The position numbers and the translations under genes were made by a program. A DNA stretch of 64,000 nt from Paenibacillus sp. sptzw28 (GTDB lineage: Bacteria; Bacillota; Bacilli; Paenibacillales; Paenibacillaceae), in NCBI RefSeq assembly GCF_019550795.1, contig NZ_CP080545.1:2251501-2315500 (forward strand). Reading direction: 5' to 3'. Each line of letters opens with the position of its first letter. The stretch's first letter is position 1. Under the pieces are notes generated by a model that did no database searches, had not been told where the DNA came from, and saw only the letters and a program-made list of their open reading frames with translations. Of this stretch, positions 23,449 through 32,871 are shown piece after piece.

Positions 23449-24276
23449 ATGAACAAAACGGTAAAAACAATCGGCATAACGGCGGCTCTTGCGGTGATGA
23501 TCCCGCTTAGCGCTTATGCGGCGACAAACGCGGCCACGAGTACGACAACAAGTACGGCAGCAAGCACGACCCTGGCGGCCAACGCTGCAGTGAATCCCGT
23601 AGGCGAACGCGGTTTTGGACTCGGCGGCAGAGGCGGCTTCGTCAGTCAGGAAGTGCTCGATCTGCTCAAGCTTGATCAAGCGGCTCTGAAAGAGAAGCTG
23701 GCGGCCGGTAAGACACTTGCGGCAGTCGCTGATGAACAGGGTGTTACCCGTGACCAGTTGAAACAAGCGCTGACAAAGGCATTCGATGCAAAGCAGGCCG
23801 CTGAGAAGACGCAGTTCACGACTAACCTTGACAGCATGATCGATTCGAACAAACTGGATAAAGCGGGCTTCAAGGGCGGATTCGGCGCTGTTTCCAACCT
23901 TGCTGATGTGGCCAAACTGTTCAGCATGACCGAGACGGAGCTGAATAATTCGCTGGCCGGAGGCAAAACGCTCGCGGCGATCGCCACCGAGAAGGGCGTC
24001 GATACACAAAAGGTCATTGATTTGGTGAAAACTGGAATTGATGCGCAAATCAAACAGGCAGTGACGGACGGCAAGCTCACGCAGGCACAGGCAGACACCA
24101 AAATCGCAAATTCTGCAACAATGGCCCAGAATATCGTAAACGGTACCGGATTCGGCGGCGGTCATCGCGGCGGACACCGCGGCGGATTTGGCGGATGGGG
24201 ACCAGCACCTCAAGCCGACCAAGCGCCAGCCGCAACAGATTCTACCGGCAGCACGCAAAGCGGATCGCAAGCTTAA
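23449..24276 (+). CDS. Secreted protein with two helical repeats and Gly/His-rich tail
   Basis: I choose ATG 23449, which has GGGAGG upstream; 275 residues. A signal peptide (TVKTIGITAALAVMIPLSAYA) ends near residue 23, followed by an Ala/Thr/Ser-rich linker. Two repeat modules carry AAGKTLAAVADEQGV (about 90) and AGGKTLAAIATEKGV (about 175), each followed by a short helix and an Asp/Lys-rich spacer ending in LTQAQADTKI-type text. The tail GFGGGHRGGHRGGFGGWG could bind metal. Such modules are common in secreted Bacillota proteins of unknown function. A terminator follows. No operon partner. Confidence 0.6.
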   Translation: MNKTVKTIGITAALAVMIPLSAYAATNAATSTTTSTAASTTLAANAAVNPVGERGFGLGGRGGFVSQEVLDLLKLDQAALKEKLAAGKTLAAVADEQGVTRDQLKQALTKAFDAKQAAEKTQFTTNLDSMIDSNKLDKAGFKGGFGAVSNLADVAKLFSMTETELNNSLAGGKTLAAIATEKGVDTQKVIDLVKTGIDAQIKQAVTDGKLTQAQADTKIANSATMAQNIVNGTGFGGGHRGGHRGGFGGWGPAPQADQAPAATDSTGSTQSGSQA

Positions 24277-24337
24277 TGCTTCGAATCAATTCAGCAGCCA
24301 ATAACGATATGGAAGAGCCGGCTTACAGCCGGAATGG

Positions 24338-24372
24338 GGGCACCCAGCAATGGGTGCTCTTCTCCCGAACTT
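24338..24372 (+). terminator. Terminator after the repeat protein gene
   Basis: GCACCCAGCAATGGGTGC hairpin (24340-24357) in a GGGG/CTCTTC context, with a T-rich tract from 24372. Confidence 0.55.
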
Positions 24373-24469
24373 TATGTCACTTTTTTTTTGTTCATTATCA
24401 CTACACTTTGTAGTGTTCAAGTAATGTGAAATACGCTATTATATTTAAAAAACCATTAAGAGAGGATGA

Positions 24470-25168
24470 ATGTCTATGAAACGAAAGCTGGCGGCCTTAT
24501 CTGCGGGGGTATTGGTAATATTGGGAGGAGGAGCTTATCTGGCATACGACTATTATGCCGGCAATCATGTTGCGATTCAGGAGGTGATCCCGGCGGATGC
24601 GCCCGTGGAAGCAGCTGCAAGCCCGGTAGATGCGGAGCAGCTGAATGGTGATTGGAGCCTTGCCCCGGATTCCAAGGTTTACTTCTCGGTGACAACCTCC
24701 AAGGAAACCGTTAACTTTGAAGGAAGCTCCGTAAAGGGTAAATGGCAGCTGGATACATCCGATTCGGCAAAGATGAGCGCGGAAGCGGTACTGGATGTAA
24801 ATACGCTGCAATCGGGCAACTCGCAGAGGGATGGCCATGTTAAAGGAACCAGATTTCTGGATGCAGAGCAGTTTCCAGAAGCGAAATTCACAGTAAAAAC
24901 ATTCGAGAATTTGCCCGGTGAGTGGAAAGAGGGCGAGCAGGTTGCTTTTAAGATGACGGGTACGCTTACTGTAAAAGGTGTCTCGAAGGATGTGACCTTT
25001 GATAGCAAGGCAGTGTACAATCAAGGCGTTATCAGCATGGAGGGCAGCTCGGTCGTCACTTTCAATGATTTTGGCATGGAGAATCCCCACACCGTCCTGC
25101 TTGATACCCAAAATAATATTACGGTTGAGCTTAGGCTCATTCTGGAGAAGGCCTCTGATTCCGTCTAG
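24470..25168 (+). CDS. YceI-family exported lipid-binding protein
   Basis: ATG 24470 (or 24476) follows AGAGG. 232 residues with an N-terminal membrane anchor or signal (residues 5-28), then the YceI lipocalin-like barrel: LNGDWSLAPDSKVYFSVTTS, KGTRFLDAEQFPEAKFTVKT (the family FxFxAxxFPxxxF motif region), and MTGTLTVKGVSKDVTFDSKA. YceI proteins bind isoprenoid lipids such as octaprenyl chains, with stress-related roles. It is a single gene. The stretch 25169-25283 lacks further genes and contains a weak hairpin between convergent genes. Confidence 0.85.
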   Translation: MSMKRKLAALSAGVLVILGGGAYLAYDYYAGNHVAIQEVIPADAPVEAAASPVDAEQLNGDWSLAPDSKVYFSVTTSKETVNFEGSSVKGKWQLDTSDSAKMSAEAVLDVNTLQSGNSQRDGHVKGTRFLDAEQFPEAKFTVKTFENLPGEWKEGEQVAFKMTGTLTVKGVSKDVTFDSKAVYNQGVISMEGSSVVTFNDFGMENPHTVLLDTQNNITVELRLILEKASDSV

Positions 25169-25283
25169 AATTCTCGAATTCCGCCCGTATGCTCTGACTC
25201 ATAAAGAAGAGGAGCGTCTCCGCGGCTGCCGCAAAGCGCTTCCCCTTTATAACAAACGATCCAACGTGTCTACTCGTGATCTA

Positions 25284-26287
25284 TCATTTCGAAACGGTAA
25301 CAGGATATGATTTTACGCCGAACACGAACGGACTTTGAATCGGCTGAAGCGGTTCATAGCCGGTACGGGCTATATGTCCGAACCGTTCGAGAAGCAGGTT
25401 AAGCGCAATCTTTGCTTCCAAGCGTGCGAGCGGCGCACCGAGGCAGAAATGGATTCCGAAGCCGAAGCTCAGATGAGGATTCGGTTTCCGGTTTGGATTG
25501 AATGTATCGGGGTCCTCGAATTTCTTACCGTCGCGGTTAGCCGAAGCGAGCCAGTTCACGATCTGTGAACCGGATTTAATCAGTTGACCGCCTAGCTGAA
25601 CATCGTTGACGGCAACCCTGCCGATGGCCTGAATGGGCGGATAATAGCGCAATACTTCCTCGATAGCGGCAGGCATGAGTTCCGGCTGCTTGCGCAGTAG
25701 TTCCTGCATTTCCGGCTTCTCGGTCATATAACGAACGGCATTCGTTATCAGATTGGTTGTAGTTTCATTACCGGCCACAAGCAGCAGGACGCAAAAGCTG
25801 AGAAGATCCTCTTCAGTCAGCTTCTGGCCTTCGATTTCCGCACCCAGCAGCAGGGAGATCAGGTCTTCTTCCGGCTTCCTCCGGCGTTCCTCAAGAATAC
25901 CAGTGAAATAGCCGCGAAGCTTGTGCGCCGCTTCTTGGCGCTCGGCTATTGAGGTCTGAATTGCAGCAGGCGAGTTTCTATCGCTTTCGGTGTAAAGGCT
26001 TCGTTTATCAGATTGCGCATCTGGGTATGTTTAGGCGGATCCATGATCAGCAGGTTCTCCTTGTCGGAGATCGATCTCTTCGATGAGAAGATTGCGGGAT
26101 TTTTGAGAATGTAATGGACGTCCTCATAGCTGAAAATGTCCCAGCAGTCCCTGTCTTCATCGTAGCGGATCGGCGTGCTTTCCCGGAGCCTGCTGAAAAC
26201 CTCAAACGGATTGACGGCAGTTTCGGGCGAATCGATTTCTGTCATTGGGATAATTGTATAATTTCGCTTGTTCTCCCGCTGTTCCAT
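25284..26287 (-). pseudogene. Cytochrome P450 with internal deletion (pseudogene 1)
   Basis: The N-terminal 113 codons (from 26287; TPIRYDEDRDCWDIFSYEDV, FTPKAIETRLL) end in a stop after QFRPQ. In another frame ERQEAAHKLRGYFTGILEER continues into LLVAGNETTTNLI (I-helix), EEVLRYYPPIQAIGR (K-helix ExxR-like region) and FGFGIHFCLGAPLARLE (heme-thiolate loop with the Cys). About 80 residues between these are missing, so the gene is a deletion pseudogene. The catalytic half from 25778 could in principle be read alone, but no start signal supports it. The family is CYP107-like by eye. Confidence 0.8.
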
Positions 26288-26463
26288 GCTATCTCTCCTC
26301 TACTCAGCAATTATGACCGTTAGTACAAAATCGTACTATACCCATCATAAATAGCTGAATTGGAAGTGCAAATCTCATACATAAAATGAATCCAGGGTCC
26401 TAGACTGGGCATTATGCATCATGGAATACCCATACACATATAAGCAGCAATACGGGACCCCGT

Positions 26464-26682
26464 TCACCTTTTGCTAAAGGGGACGGGGCGGTTTCGTTTT
26501 AATGACCGGCGGATCAATAAGGGACCGACCATGCTCCCGGCAGTGGCAGCGATAACTGAATGGAAGGGCAGCTTCAAAGCGTAATAAAGAACCGTTCCGC
26601 CTATAATATCGATGACTACGAACTTTTTGATCTCGGATAAAGGAATTACCACAAAAACAAATGCACACTGCCTATTTTCCAT
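26464..26682 (-). CDS. Small membrane protein
   Basis: 72 residues with two hydrophobic helices (about residues 6-14 with a break, 20-38 and 43-58) and a basic tail. AGGGGG lies 8 bases upstream of ATG 26682, which is a strong argument for translation. Its C-terminal codons overlap a hairpin that may serve as a terminator. No family recognised. Moderate support. Confidence 0.4.
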   Translation of the reverse strand: MENRQCAFVFVVIPLSEIKKFVVIDIIGGTVLYYALKLPFHSVIAATAGSMVGPLLIRRSLKRNRPVPFSKR

Positions 26683-26833
26683 TAAAATGGCCCCCTGTCT
26701 GCAAATACACTCTTCATTCTATTTACAAGCTTAGTTGTCCAATTCACAAAATTGGGATTATATAAAAGGGGATATGGTAAAATGTCCAAAGGGTTTATTG
26801 ATTAACAGATTTCGTACAGAAGAGGAGAAAAAC

Positions 26834-27286
26834 ATGGAAGTACGGAGGCTACAATCAAATGAAATACCGCCGATGAATTTGCTTTTATTAGCTGATCCAT
26901 CCGAGGCGCTTATTGCTGAATATTTACAAAGAGGACAATGCTTTGTTGCCCAAATGAACGATCAGTTGATTGGTGTTTATGTGCTGCTCCCGACTAGACC
27001 CGGGACCATCGAATTAGTAAACGTTGCAGTTGATGAGAACCATCAGGGGCAAGGGGTTGGCAAAAAGCTGGTTAAACATGCGATTGAACAGGCAAAAGCA
27101 TTTGGTTATTTAACGATTGAAATCGGGACTGGAAACTCGGGTGTTGGACAGCTCGCTTTGTATCAAAAATGCGGATTTCGAATTACCGGAGTTGACAGGG
27201 ACTTCTTCATCAGGCACTATACAGAGGAAATTTACGAGAACGGGATTCAAGTCAGGGATATGGTCCGCCTGTCACAAGATTTATAA
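26834..27286 (+). CDS. GNAT family N-acetyltransferase
   Basis: I choose ATG 26834 (AGGAG 7 bases upstream); the frame is open from 26735. 150 residues, complete GNAT core: CFVAQMNDQLIGVYVLLPTR, LVNVAVDENHQGQGVGKKLV (acetyl-CoA pyrophosphate-binding QGxGxG/A), LALYQKCGFRITG. Substrate unknown. Single gene. Confidence 0.85.
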   Translation: MEVRRLQSNEIPPMNLLLLADPSEALIAEYLQRGQCFVAQMNDQLIGVYVLLPTRPGTIELVNVAVDENHQGQGVGKKLVKHAIEQAKAFGYLTIEIGTGNSGVGQLALYQKCGFRITGVDRDFFIRHYTEEIYENGIQVRDMVRLSQDL

Positions 27287-27372
27287 GTTTATCCAATATG
27301 TGAAACGAGCTCTGCCCCAACTTGTCGAATCAGTGATGCGGAGGAGCATGACAGCTCCCCCGCAACTCAAAT

Positions 27373-28065
27373 CTAGCCGAGCTCTATACTTTCCCCAGGC
27401 GCAATTACCCGGCCATTTATTCCGCGTTCTTCCAGTTTCTGTACAAAGGCTTCGGCATCCTGCCGAATCACAGGGAAGCTGTTGTAATGAATCGGAATTA
27501 CCAATTTGGCATTATACCATTCCGCTGCCTGGACCGCGTCCTCGGGTCCCATTGTATAGTTATCTCCGATCGGTATAAAAGCAACGTCGAATTTATACCG
27601 GTCACCTATCATTTTCATATCCCCGAATAGGCCGGTATCACCTGGGTGTAGGATCGTTAGACCCTCTGATTGGATGATATAACCAGCAGGCATTCCCCCA
27701 TAGAGGATTCGTTGTTCTTCTGCGAGCACGATTCCCGAGCTGTGAAAGGCTTGGACCATTTTTGCCTTCGCGAATCCCAGATCTACCGTGCCGCCAATGT
27801 TCATTTCAATTGTTTTGACGCCTTTCCATGACATGTACGCTGCGAGCTCGGGGTTCGCAACGACGGGAGCATCATTAGCTTTGGCAATCGGCTCCGCATC
27901 CAGAATATGATCCATATGGGCATGAGTTAAAAGGACATAGTCTGTCTTAATATCCTCCGGCTTTGTGACAGCCAATTGGTTGCCCCGCAAGAACGGGTCG
28001 ATCACGAGAGACTTGTTCCGGGCGATGATTTGCAAACAAGAGTGTCCGTGGTAAATGATCTCCAT
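27373..28065 (-). CDS. Metallo-beta-lactamase fold hydrolase, YtkL/UPF0173-like
   Basis: 230 residues. The metal-binding motif THAHMDH (residues about 47-53), HSCLQI (8-13), HPGDTGLFGDM (about 140-150) and PIHYNSFPVI (about 196) match UPF0173 metal-dependent hydrolases, such as YtkL of Bacillus. They carry two metal ions; the physiological substrate is unknown. ATG at 28065 has AGGAGGAA upstream. It forms a minus-strand singleton next to the VOC gene. Confidence 0.85.
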   Translation of the reverse strand: MEIIYHGHSCLQIIARNKSLVIDPFLRGNQLAVTKPEDIKTDYVLLTHAHMDHILDAEPIAKANDAPVVANPELAAYMSWKGVKTIEMNIGGTVDLGFAKAKMVQAFHSSGIVLAEEQRILYGGMPAGYIIQSEGLTILHPGDTGLFGDMKMIGDRYKFDVAFIPIGDNYTMGPEDAVQAAEWYNAKLVIPIHYNSFPVIRQDAEAFVQKLEERGINGRVIAPGESIELG

Positions 28066-28171
28066 TAATGTTCCTCCTGGTCGTCATTTGGTTTGAGGTA
28101 CTGTCTTTATAATCTAACATTTTAACAATACGGTCAAACTGCCTTACCGTGCATTGAAAGAAGACGTCATT

Positions 28172-28555
28172 CTAGCCTCCAAAGGCAATGCGGTATCCGT
28201 TGATATCGCGAATGGTAAATTCACTCCACGAATCTCCCCAATTAGGCCCGTTTACGATTTCAACGCCTGCGGCCTGAAATTCCTCATACAGCGTTCTTAT
28301 TCCTTCAGCATAACAGAAAACATCGAAATACAAACCGCCTTCAACCGATGAAGAAGGTTTGACGTCGTCTGCGTTCTTCGCGGGATGGGGGATAAAGGTG
28401 ACTTGTCCCCTCTGCATGTGCGTATGCCCGCCGATTACCTCCTTTGTAAATCCCAGCGCCTCGTAATAGTCTATCGATTGCTGTAAATCTGGAACGAGTA
28501 GAACCGTTGATGATCCTTTAAGGTCTTTTTGCATGTCCGTTGATTGTTCGTTCAT
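28172..28555 (-). CDS. VOC (glyoxalase/dioxygenase) superfamily protein
   Basis: 127 residues. LLVPDLQQSIDYYEALGFTK near residue 19 and FTIRDINGYRIAFGG at the end are typical of the paired beta-alpha-beta-beta-beta VOC module; there is one compact domain pair. Family roles include glyoxalase, fosfomycin resistance and aromatic ring cleavage; this one is not assigned. ATG 28555 has GGAGG about 10 bases upstream; a shorter start at the internal Met is possible. Confidence 0.8.
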   Translation of the reverse strand: MNEQSTDMQKDLKGSSTVLLVPDLQQSIDYYEALGFTKEVIGGHTHMQRGQVTFIPHPAKNADDVKPSSSVEGGLYFDVFCYAEGIRTLYEEFQAAGVEIVNGPNWGDSWSEFTIRDINGYRIAFGG

Positions 28556-28784
28556 TTCAATTTGCCTCCATAGATTGGTTTCACCAGATTATGACGGATT
28601 TAAGCAGAATCTGATAAAATGACAATCCAGATGTATTCGGTAAGCCATTTGAATAATCCTGCATCGTAAGAATACGAAACCTGCTTCATTGAAAATATGG
28701 GGGTGCTGTGTGAAACTTGAAGATTATAAGGGACACGTATATAAATTGAAGTGAACATAACCCAATAACTGGAGGTACCAATTT

Positions 28785-29079
28785 ATGCAAAATAGATCGC
28801 GAGCTTGTGCTGCAATAATTAGAGGAAATCAAATCCTTATGGTATTCCATGAAGATGGGAATGCCGGCTTTTGGACACTTCCCGGGGGAGGAGTGGCAAT
28901 TACAGTCACGGGTCGGAGTACTGTTTCTTAGTGCATGTTGATTTTATGCAAAAACCCCTTTTAGGTGAAGATCCTGAACTTGTGCCGGGCAGGCAAATAT
29001 TAAAAGGATCGGATGGTTCCCTCTTGAACAAATGGTAGATGATATACAGGTATCTCTAGTGATGAAGAACTTACAGTGA
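28785..29079 (+). pseudogene. NUDIX hydrolase with internal deletion
   Basis: ATG 28785 follows ACTGGAGG. MQNRSRACAAIIRGNQILMV and WTLPGGGV give the NUDIX strand up to the box entry. The E-x-x-R-E-x-x-E-E-x catalytic part is missing, then later text YCFLVHVDFMQKPLLGEDPE and, after another frameshift, WFPLEQMVDD matches the C-terminal NUDIX fold. It cannot be active. Confidence 0.65.
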
Positions 29080-29176
29080 TGAACAGTCTCGATCAATTTT
29101 TTAGTTGAATAAAAATGCAATATAACGCATAATTATAACTAACGGAGATTCAAGGAGTAAGAAAAGGAGCACAAAG

Positions 29177-29788
29177 ATGAACTTTATATGCGAATCTAAT
29201 ACATTAGATGATTATCTTGCAGAAACCGAAGAAATCGATTACAGTGACCCGTCCATTCAAGAGAAAGCAGTCGAACTTTACAGCATATCATTAACCGAAA
29301 TGGACTTTATAAGAAATACCTTTGAATTCGTCCGTGACCGCATCTCTCATTCCTGGGATATCCAAAGCTCCCGGGTTACTTGCAAAGCCTCGGAAGTGAT
29401 TTTTTTCCAAGAAGGCATATGCTATGCAAAGTCGAACCTGCTCGCTGCATTGCTTAGAAGTAAAGGGATTCCAGCAGGTTTCTGCTATCAGCGGCTGACA
29501 CTCGGGGATACGCCGGAAACCGGATATTGTATTCATGCATTAAATGCGCTGTACATAAAATCAATCGATAGATGGGTTCGGTTGGATGCGCGGGGAAACA
29601 AGAATGGGGTCGATGCACAATTTTCAGTGGACCGTGAGAAACTGGCCTTCCCTGTAAGGGACTACTATGGCGAAATTGATTACCCCGTTATATACGCGAA
29701 GCCGAATGCCGAGACAATTGCAGTATTGAAAGGCAGCGATGATTGTAAACAGATGTATCTTCACGGATTGCCTGCGGATTTGATCTGA
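29177..29788 (+). CDS. Transglutaminase-like domain protein
   Basis: 203 residues from ATG 29177 behind AAAGGAG. The triad is visible: GICYAKSNLLAALLRSKGIP (catalytic Cys, about residues 79-98), CIHALNALYI (His) and WVRLDARGNK (Asp). This is the standard order of the transglutaminase core fold, which acts as protease, amidase or cross-linking enzyme in different members; cytosolic here, since no signal peptide is seen. Neighbouring esterase is 49 bases downstream, perhaps one operon. Confidence 0.85.
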   Translation: MNFICESNTLDDYLAETEEIDYSDPSIQEKAVELYSISLTEMDFIRNTFEFVRDRISHSWDIQSSRVTCKASEVIFFQEGICYAKSNLLAALLRSKGIPAGFCYQRLTLGDTPETGYCIHALNALYIKSIDRWVRLDARGNKNGVDAQFSVDREKLAFPVRDYYGEIDYPVIYAKPNAETIAVLKGSDDCKQMYLHGLPADLI

Positions 29789-29837
29789 CGAGCCCGTTAT
29801 TCGTACTTAAAAAATGTTATACATTGAGGTGAACCCA

Positions 29838-30686
29838 ATGAATAATCTGTTAAAAACCGCATTGAAGGATATTCAATACGGCCCGCATCACCTTAATTTT
29901 CTCGATCTATGGCTCACCTCAACAGAGGAGCCATCGCCTCTTGTCGTATGGTTTCACGGCGGTGGTTTTTGGTACGGCGACAAAGCGGAAGAGATGCCCG
30001 ATCCGCAGCTTTTCTTGGACGCAGGCATTTCGCTTGCATCAGTCAATTACCGATTATGCCCGGAAGCGGCATTTCCCGAACCGATGCTTGACGGTGCCAG
30101 AGCGATACAGTTTTTAAAACATCATGCGCAAGGTTGGAATATCAATCCCGGGAAGATTGCTGCGGCGGGTAATTCGGCAGGAGGTCATATAGCACTCTGG
30201 CTTGCTTTCCATAATGACTTGGCCGATCCGGCAAGCCTGGATCCCATTTCGTGGCAATCGACCCGCATAGCTGCGGTTGGCGGCGAAGATGCACAAACAA
30301 TACTCGATCCCAGAGCGCTTAGAAAAATGTTCGGACGGGTCCGCGAAAATTTCGCGATTGATTTTTTCGGTTTTACTTCCGGGGAGATCGATTCGCCCAG
30401 AGCCTACGGCATCTACGAGGAAGCTTCGCCAATTAATCACGCGAGTGACAATGCGCCTCCCGCATTCCTCATTTATAATGGAGATATGGCCCAGATCACG
30501 CAGGATATGGATTGGTCGCTCGTCATCCACCACCCTCTCTTCGGCGAATGCTTGAGACAAAAGCTTGATTCGCTTGGAATTGAATGCAAGACCCGTTATA
30601 AGGGGGACTCGAAGGGGCTGACCGCCGCTGAATACCGGGATGAAATGATACAATTTTTTGCGCGGCATTTTGGGATGCAGGATTGA
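29838..30686 (+). CDS. Alpha/beta hydrolase esterase (acetyl esterase/lipase-like)
   Basis: I choose ATG 29838 (GAGGTGA 7 bases upstream). 282 residues. HGGGFWYGDK near residue 42 gives the oxyanion hole and GNSAGGHIAL near 105 the nucleophile elbow (G-x-S-x-G, Asn instead of the usual Asp). The C-terminal His lies in the RYKGDSKGLTAAEYRDEMIQ region only if the exact position fits, so the third residue of the triad is uncertain. Related proteins deacetylate sugars or act on esters; carbohydrate genes begin 0.6 kb downstream. Confidence 0.75.
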   Translation: MNNLLKTALKDIQYGPHHLNFLDLWLTSTEEPSPLVVWFHGGGFWYGDKAEEMPDPQLFLDAGISLASVNYRLCPEAAFPEPMLDGARAIQFLKHHAQGWNINPGKIAAAGNSAGGHIALWLAFHNDLADPASLDPISWQSTRIAAVGGEDAQTILDPRALRKMFGRVRENFAIDFFGFTSGEIDSPRAYGIYEEASPINHASDNAPPAFLIYNGDMAQITQDMDWSLVIHHPLFGECLRQKLDSLGIECKTRYKGDSKGLTAAEYRDEMIQFFARHFGMQD

Positions 30687-30706
30687 GCTTGTGATTAAAC
30701 TCCAGC

Positions 30707-31174
30707 TTATTTCGACATTAACTTAAATTCCGTTCCATTGTTCTCGAATGATGTTATCAGTTTAAAGCCGATATTCGTGTAAAGAGTGATCGCCCTTTGG
30801 TTAAAGGCGGCGACGCTCAAACGAAAAATGTCCGGCTTGTATTTTACTGCAGCGAATTCGAGCCCTGTTTTCAATAACAACATCCCCATACCTTGGCCGG
30901 TAAGATCCGGTCTCATACCAAGACCAATATCCAGAATGCCATCCCCGCCATATAGTCCCGCTTCTCGAGCAGCAGGTACCTGAGCGCTCTGACCAAAGCA
31001 AAAGAATCCGATCAGATCATTGCTGATTCCATTTTTCACCGAAAAATAAGATCCGCCCATCAACTCATTGACGGCATCCGGGCTCTCTTCCAAATCGTAA
31101 AACGAATATTCACCCTCGTATTTCCATTTGCAGATTTCCAACGCTTCGTTTAACCTCAGTGGATTTAAATGCAT
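30707..31174 (-). CDS. GNAT family N-acetyltransferase
   Basis: 155 residues from ATG 31174 behind GGGAGG. The core LDIGLGMRPDLTGQGMGMLL (Q/R-x-x-G-x-G/A motif) and FNQRAITLYTNIGFKLIT is a clear GNAT. It begins MHLNPLRLNEALEICKWKYE, resembling ribosomal or small-molecule acetyltransferases. It shows no sign of decay. Confidence 0.85.
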   Translation of the reverse strand: MHLNPLRLNEALEICKWKYEGEYSFYDLEESPDAVNELMGGSYFSVKNGISNDLIGFFCFGQSAQVPAAREAGLYGGDGILDIGLGMRPDLTGQGMGMLLLKTGLEFAAVKYKPDIFRLSVAAFNQRAITLYTNIGFKLITSFENNGTEFKLMSK

Positions 31175-31208
31175 TGTCTGCAGCCTCCCTTGCGGAGCGT
31201 AAATAAAC

Positions 31209-31246
31209 AGCAGTCCGAAGCTTGTGATTTCAAGCTCTGGACTGCT
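31209..31246 (-). terminator. Terminator of the GH28-like gene
   Basis: Read on the minus strand: AGCAGTCCAGAGCTTG-AAATCA-CAAGCTTCGGACTGCT, a 16-base stem with one mismatch, then GTTTATTT. Confidence 0.75.
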
Positions 31247-31270
31247 CTTATCCCTTCAATCCGAGCCTGG

Positions 31271-32707
31271 TTATTCCAGCCGGAAAGAAATGTCCTCTGT
31301 AAACGAATTAATATCAAGATTCCCTGATTCTGCGTCCAAAATCTGTTGACCGTTAATCCGAAGATTGACAAACGTCACGCCGTCAACGATATGGTCGGCA
31401 TCGTAGCCGTGAATGCGGGAAGGATTGGTATTGGCGCCGTTATAATCAATGTTATGAAACCGGACATTTTCCACCCGTTTGCCTGGCGCCGGATTGTAAT
31501 CCTTGTTCCAAACGACGCGGACATCAAGCAGCTGACCCAGCTCGAACGCTTCAACCCTGATGTTGTCGTAGGTGACATTCCTAACGATGTTCTTGTCGCC
31601 GGCATTAATGGCCATAGCGCCCCAATAATTGGGCTGTGGTTCATGATGTTCGAGAATATCGATGTTTTCGAACCGTATATTCTCTATAACATCGCCATCC
31701 TTGTGATAGTCGCCGTGTGTTCCGATCATAAGGGCGTGAGCGACGTCCGCCCAGAACACCGAGTTCTTCACTGTGATATTGCGGGCATCGCCGACAAAGT
31801 CCCAGCGCGTCCCATATATGGCGATGCTGTCGTCGGAGGTCCGCAGGAAAACATCATCGATTTCGATATCCGAGCACGCCATCATGTCGATACCATCCGA
31901 CCAGCCGCGGGTGCTGAACGACTTGAAGTTGCGGATTCGGACATTTTGCGATTTCCCGAGATAGATGCTGTAGTGGGGAGGATCGATCGTCGTGATGCCT
32001 TCAACGCTGATGCCCGTGGAGAATACGATCCTCACCCCGCGAAAGGCGGAGAAACGGTGGAAATCGGACAGATATAATATCCCTCTGCCGCGGATGTTCA
32101 CGTCGTGTACGTTCTCACAGACGAGCGATCCGACAACTACAGCGCCTCCGGCTATATAGACGGTCTTTCCGGATGGAATACGCAGTACAGTCTCCTCCAG
32201 ATAATGCATTCCCGGAGCAAAATAAAGGACATCCGGGATGCCGCCGCCAGGTGTGAGAGGTGAGGCGGCAAGCCTCAATATGTCCTCGGTCCGGTGAATC
32301 GCCGGCTTTAGGACAAGCACATTCGGATCCTCCGGCGTCGGAGGGCTTTCCTCAATCGGATTAGCGAACAGGTGCAAATTATGAAACCGTTCGCCGTTTA
32401 TTTCAATTGCCAGCTTACGGGGACGATCGAGTGTGAACGAGACTGTTGTTCCTTTGACAACCGGCATAATTTCGAATGACAAGGGCCGGATAACTGCGTT
32501 TTCCACATTCAAGCCGCACATAATTTCAACTTCGACATTCTCATCCATATCGAATGCCGCCATCGACGCCTCGCGGACATTATGCATGTCAACCTTTACC
32601 TTGTAGATGAATAAATCTTTCCACTGACCTCCAACGGGACGGACCCGAACGGAAAAGTCGCCGCTTCCGACCGCTCCGGACGGGGCATCGTATATCTTGA
32701 CTGTCAT
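31271..32707 (-). CDS. GH28-like parallel beta-helix glycosidase (polygalacturonase-like)
   Basis: 478 residues. An N-terminal beta-sandwich region (1-130) precedes the right-handed beta-helix with LRIPSGKTVYIAGGAVVVGS and repeated coils. The active-site-like text is SDGIDMMACSDIEIDDVFLR (about residues 270-289), then TSDDSIAIYG and GTHGDYHKDGDV, the GH28 positions of the catalytic Asp residues. No signal peptide is seen, so it probably acts inside the cell on imported oligosaccharides. It sits in a galacturonate-type locus (AraC, GH88, KDPG aldolase). Confidence 0.8.
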   Translation of the reverse strand: MTVKIYDAPSGAVGSGDFSVRVRPVGGQWKDLFIYKVKVDMHNVREASMAAFDMDENVEVEIMCGLNVENAVIRPLSFEIMPVVKGTTVSFTLDRPRKLAIEINGERFHNLHLFANPIEESPPTPEDPNVLVLKPAIHRTEDILRLAASPLTPGGGIPDVLYFAPGMHYLEETVLRIPSGKTVYIAGGAVVVGSLVCENVHDVNIRGRGILYLSDFHRFSAFRGVRIVFSTGISVEGITTIDPPHYSIYLGKSQNVRIRNFKSFSTRGWSDGIDMMACSDIEIDDVFLRTSDDSIAIYGTRWDFVGDARNITVKNSVFWADVAHALMIGTHGDYHKDGDVIENIRFENIDILEHHEPQPNYWGAMAINAGDKNIVRNVTYDNIRVEAFELGQLLDVRVVWNKDYNPAPGKRVENVRFHNIDYNGANTNPSRIHGYDADHIVDGVTFVNLRINGQQILDAESGNLDINSFTEDISFRLE

Positions 32708-32871
32708 TTCTGAACCTCCCGGTAATTATGAACCTTGTCTTCACCTAACTAGATTAGCCTAAATAATGGTTACGGTCGATATGAAATAATGTTTTCTTCA
32801 TTGAATAATAATGCTGTCCGACTTTAAAAATTAACGATCGCATTAATATTTGCTTCTTGCATCATAAACGA

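Noticed and set aside
23368..24270. Long minus-strand frame over the secreted repeat protein
   Set aside because: It is the antisense shadow of a low-complexity Ala/Gly-rich gene with a good ribosome site and signal peptide on the plus strand.
31346..32077. 243-codon plus-strand frame inside the GH28-like gene
   Set aside because: No ribosome site and complete overlap with a well supported enzyme with active-site motifs.
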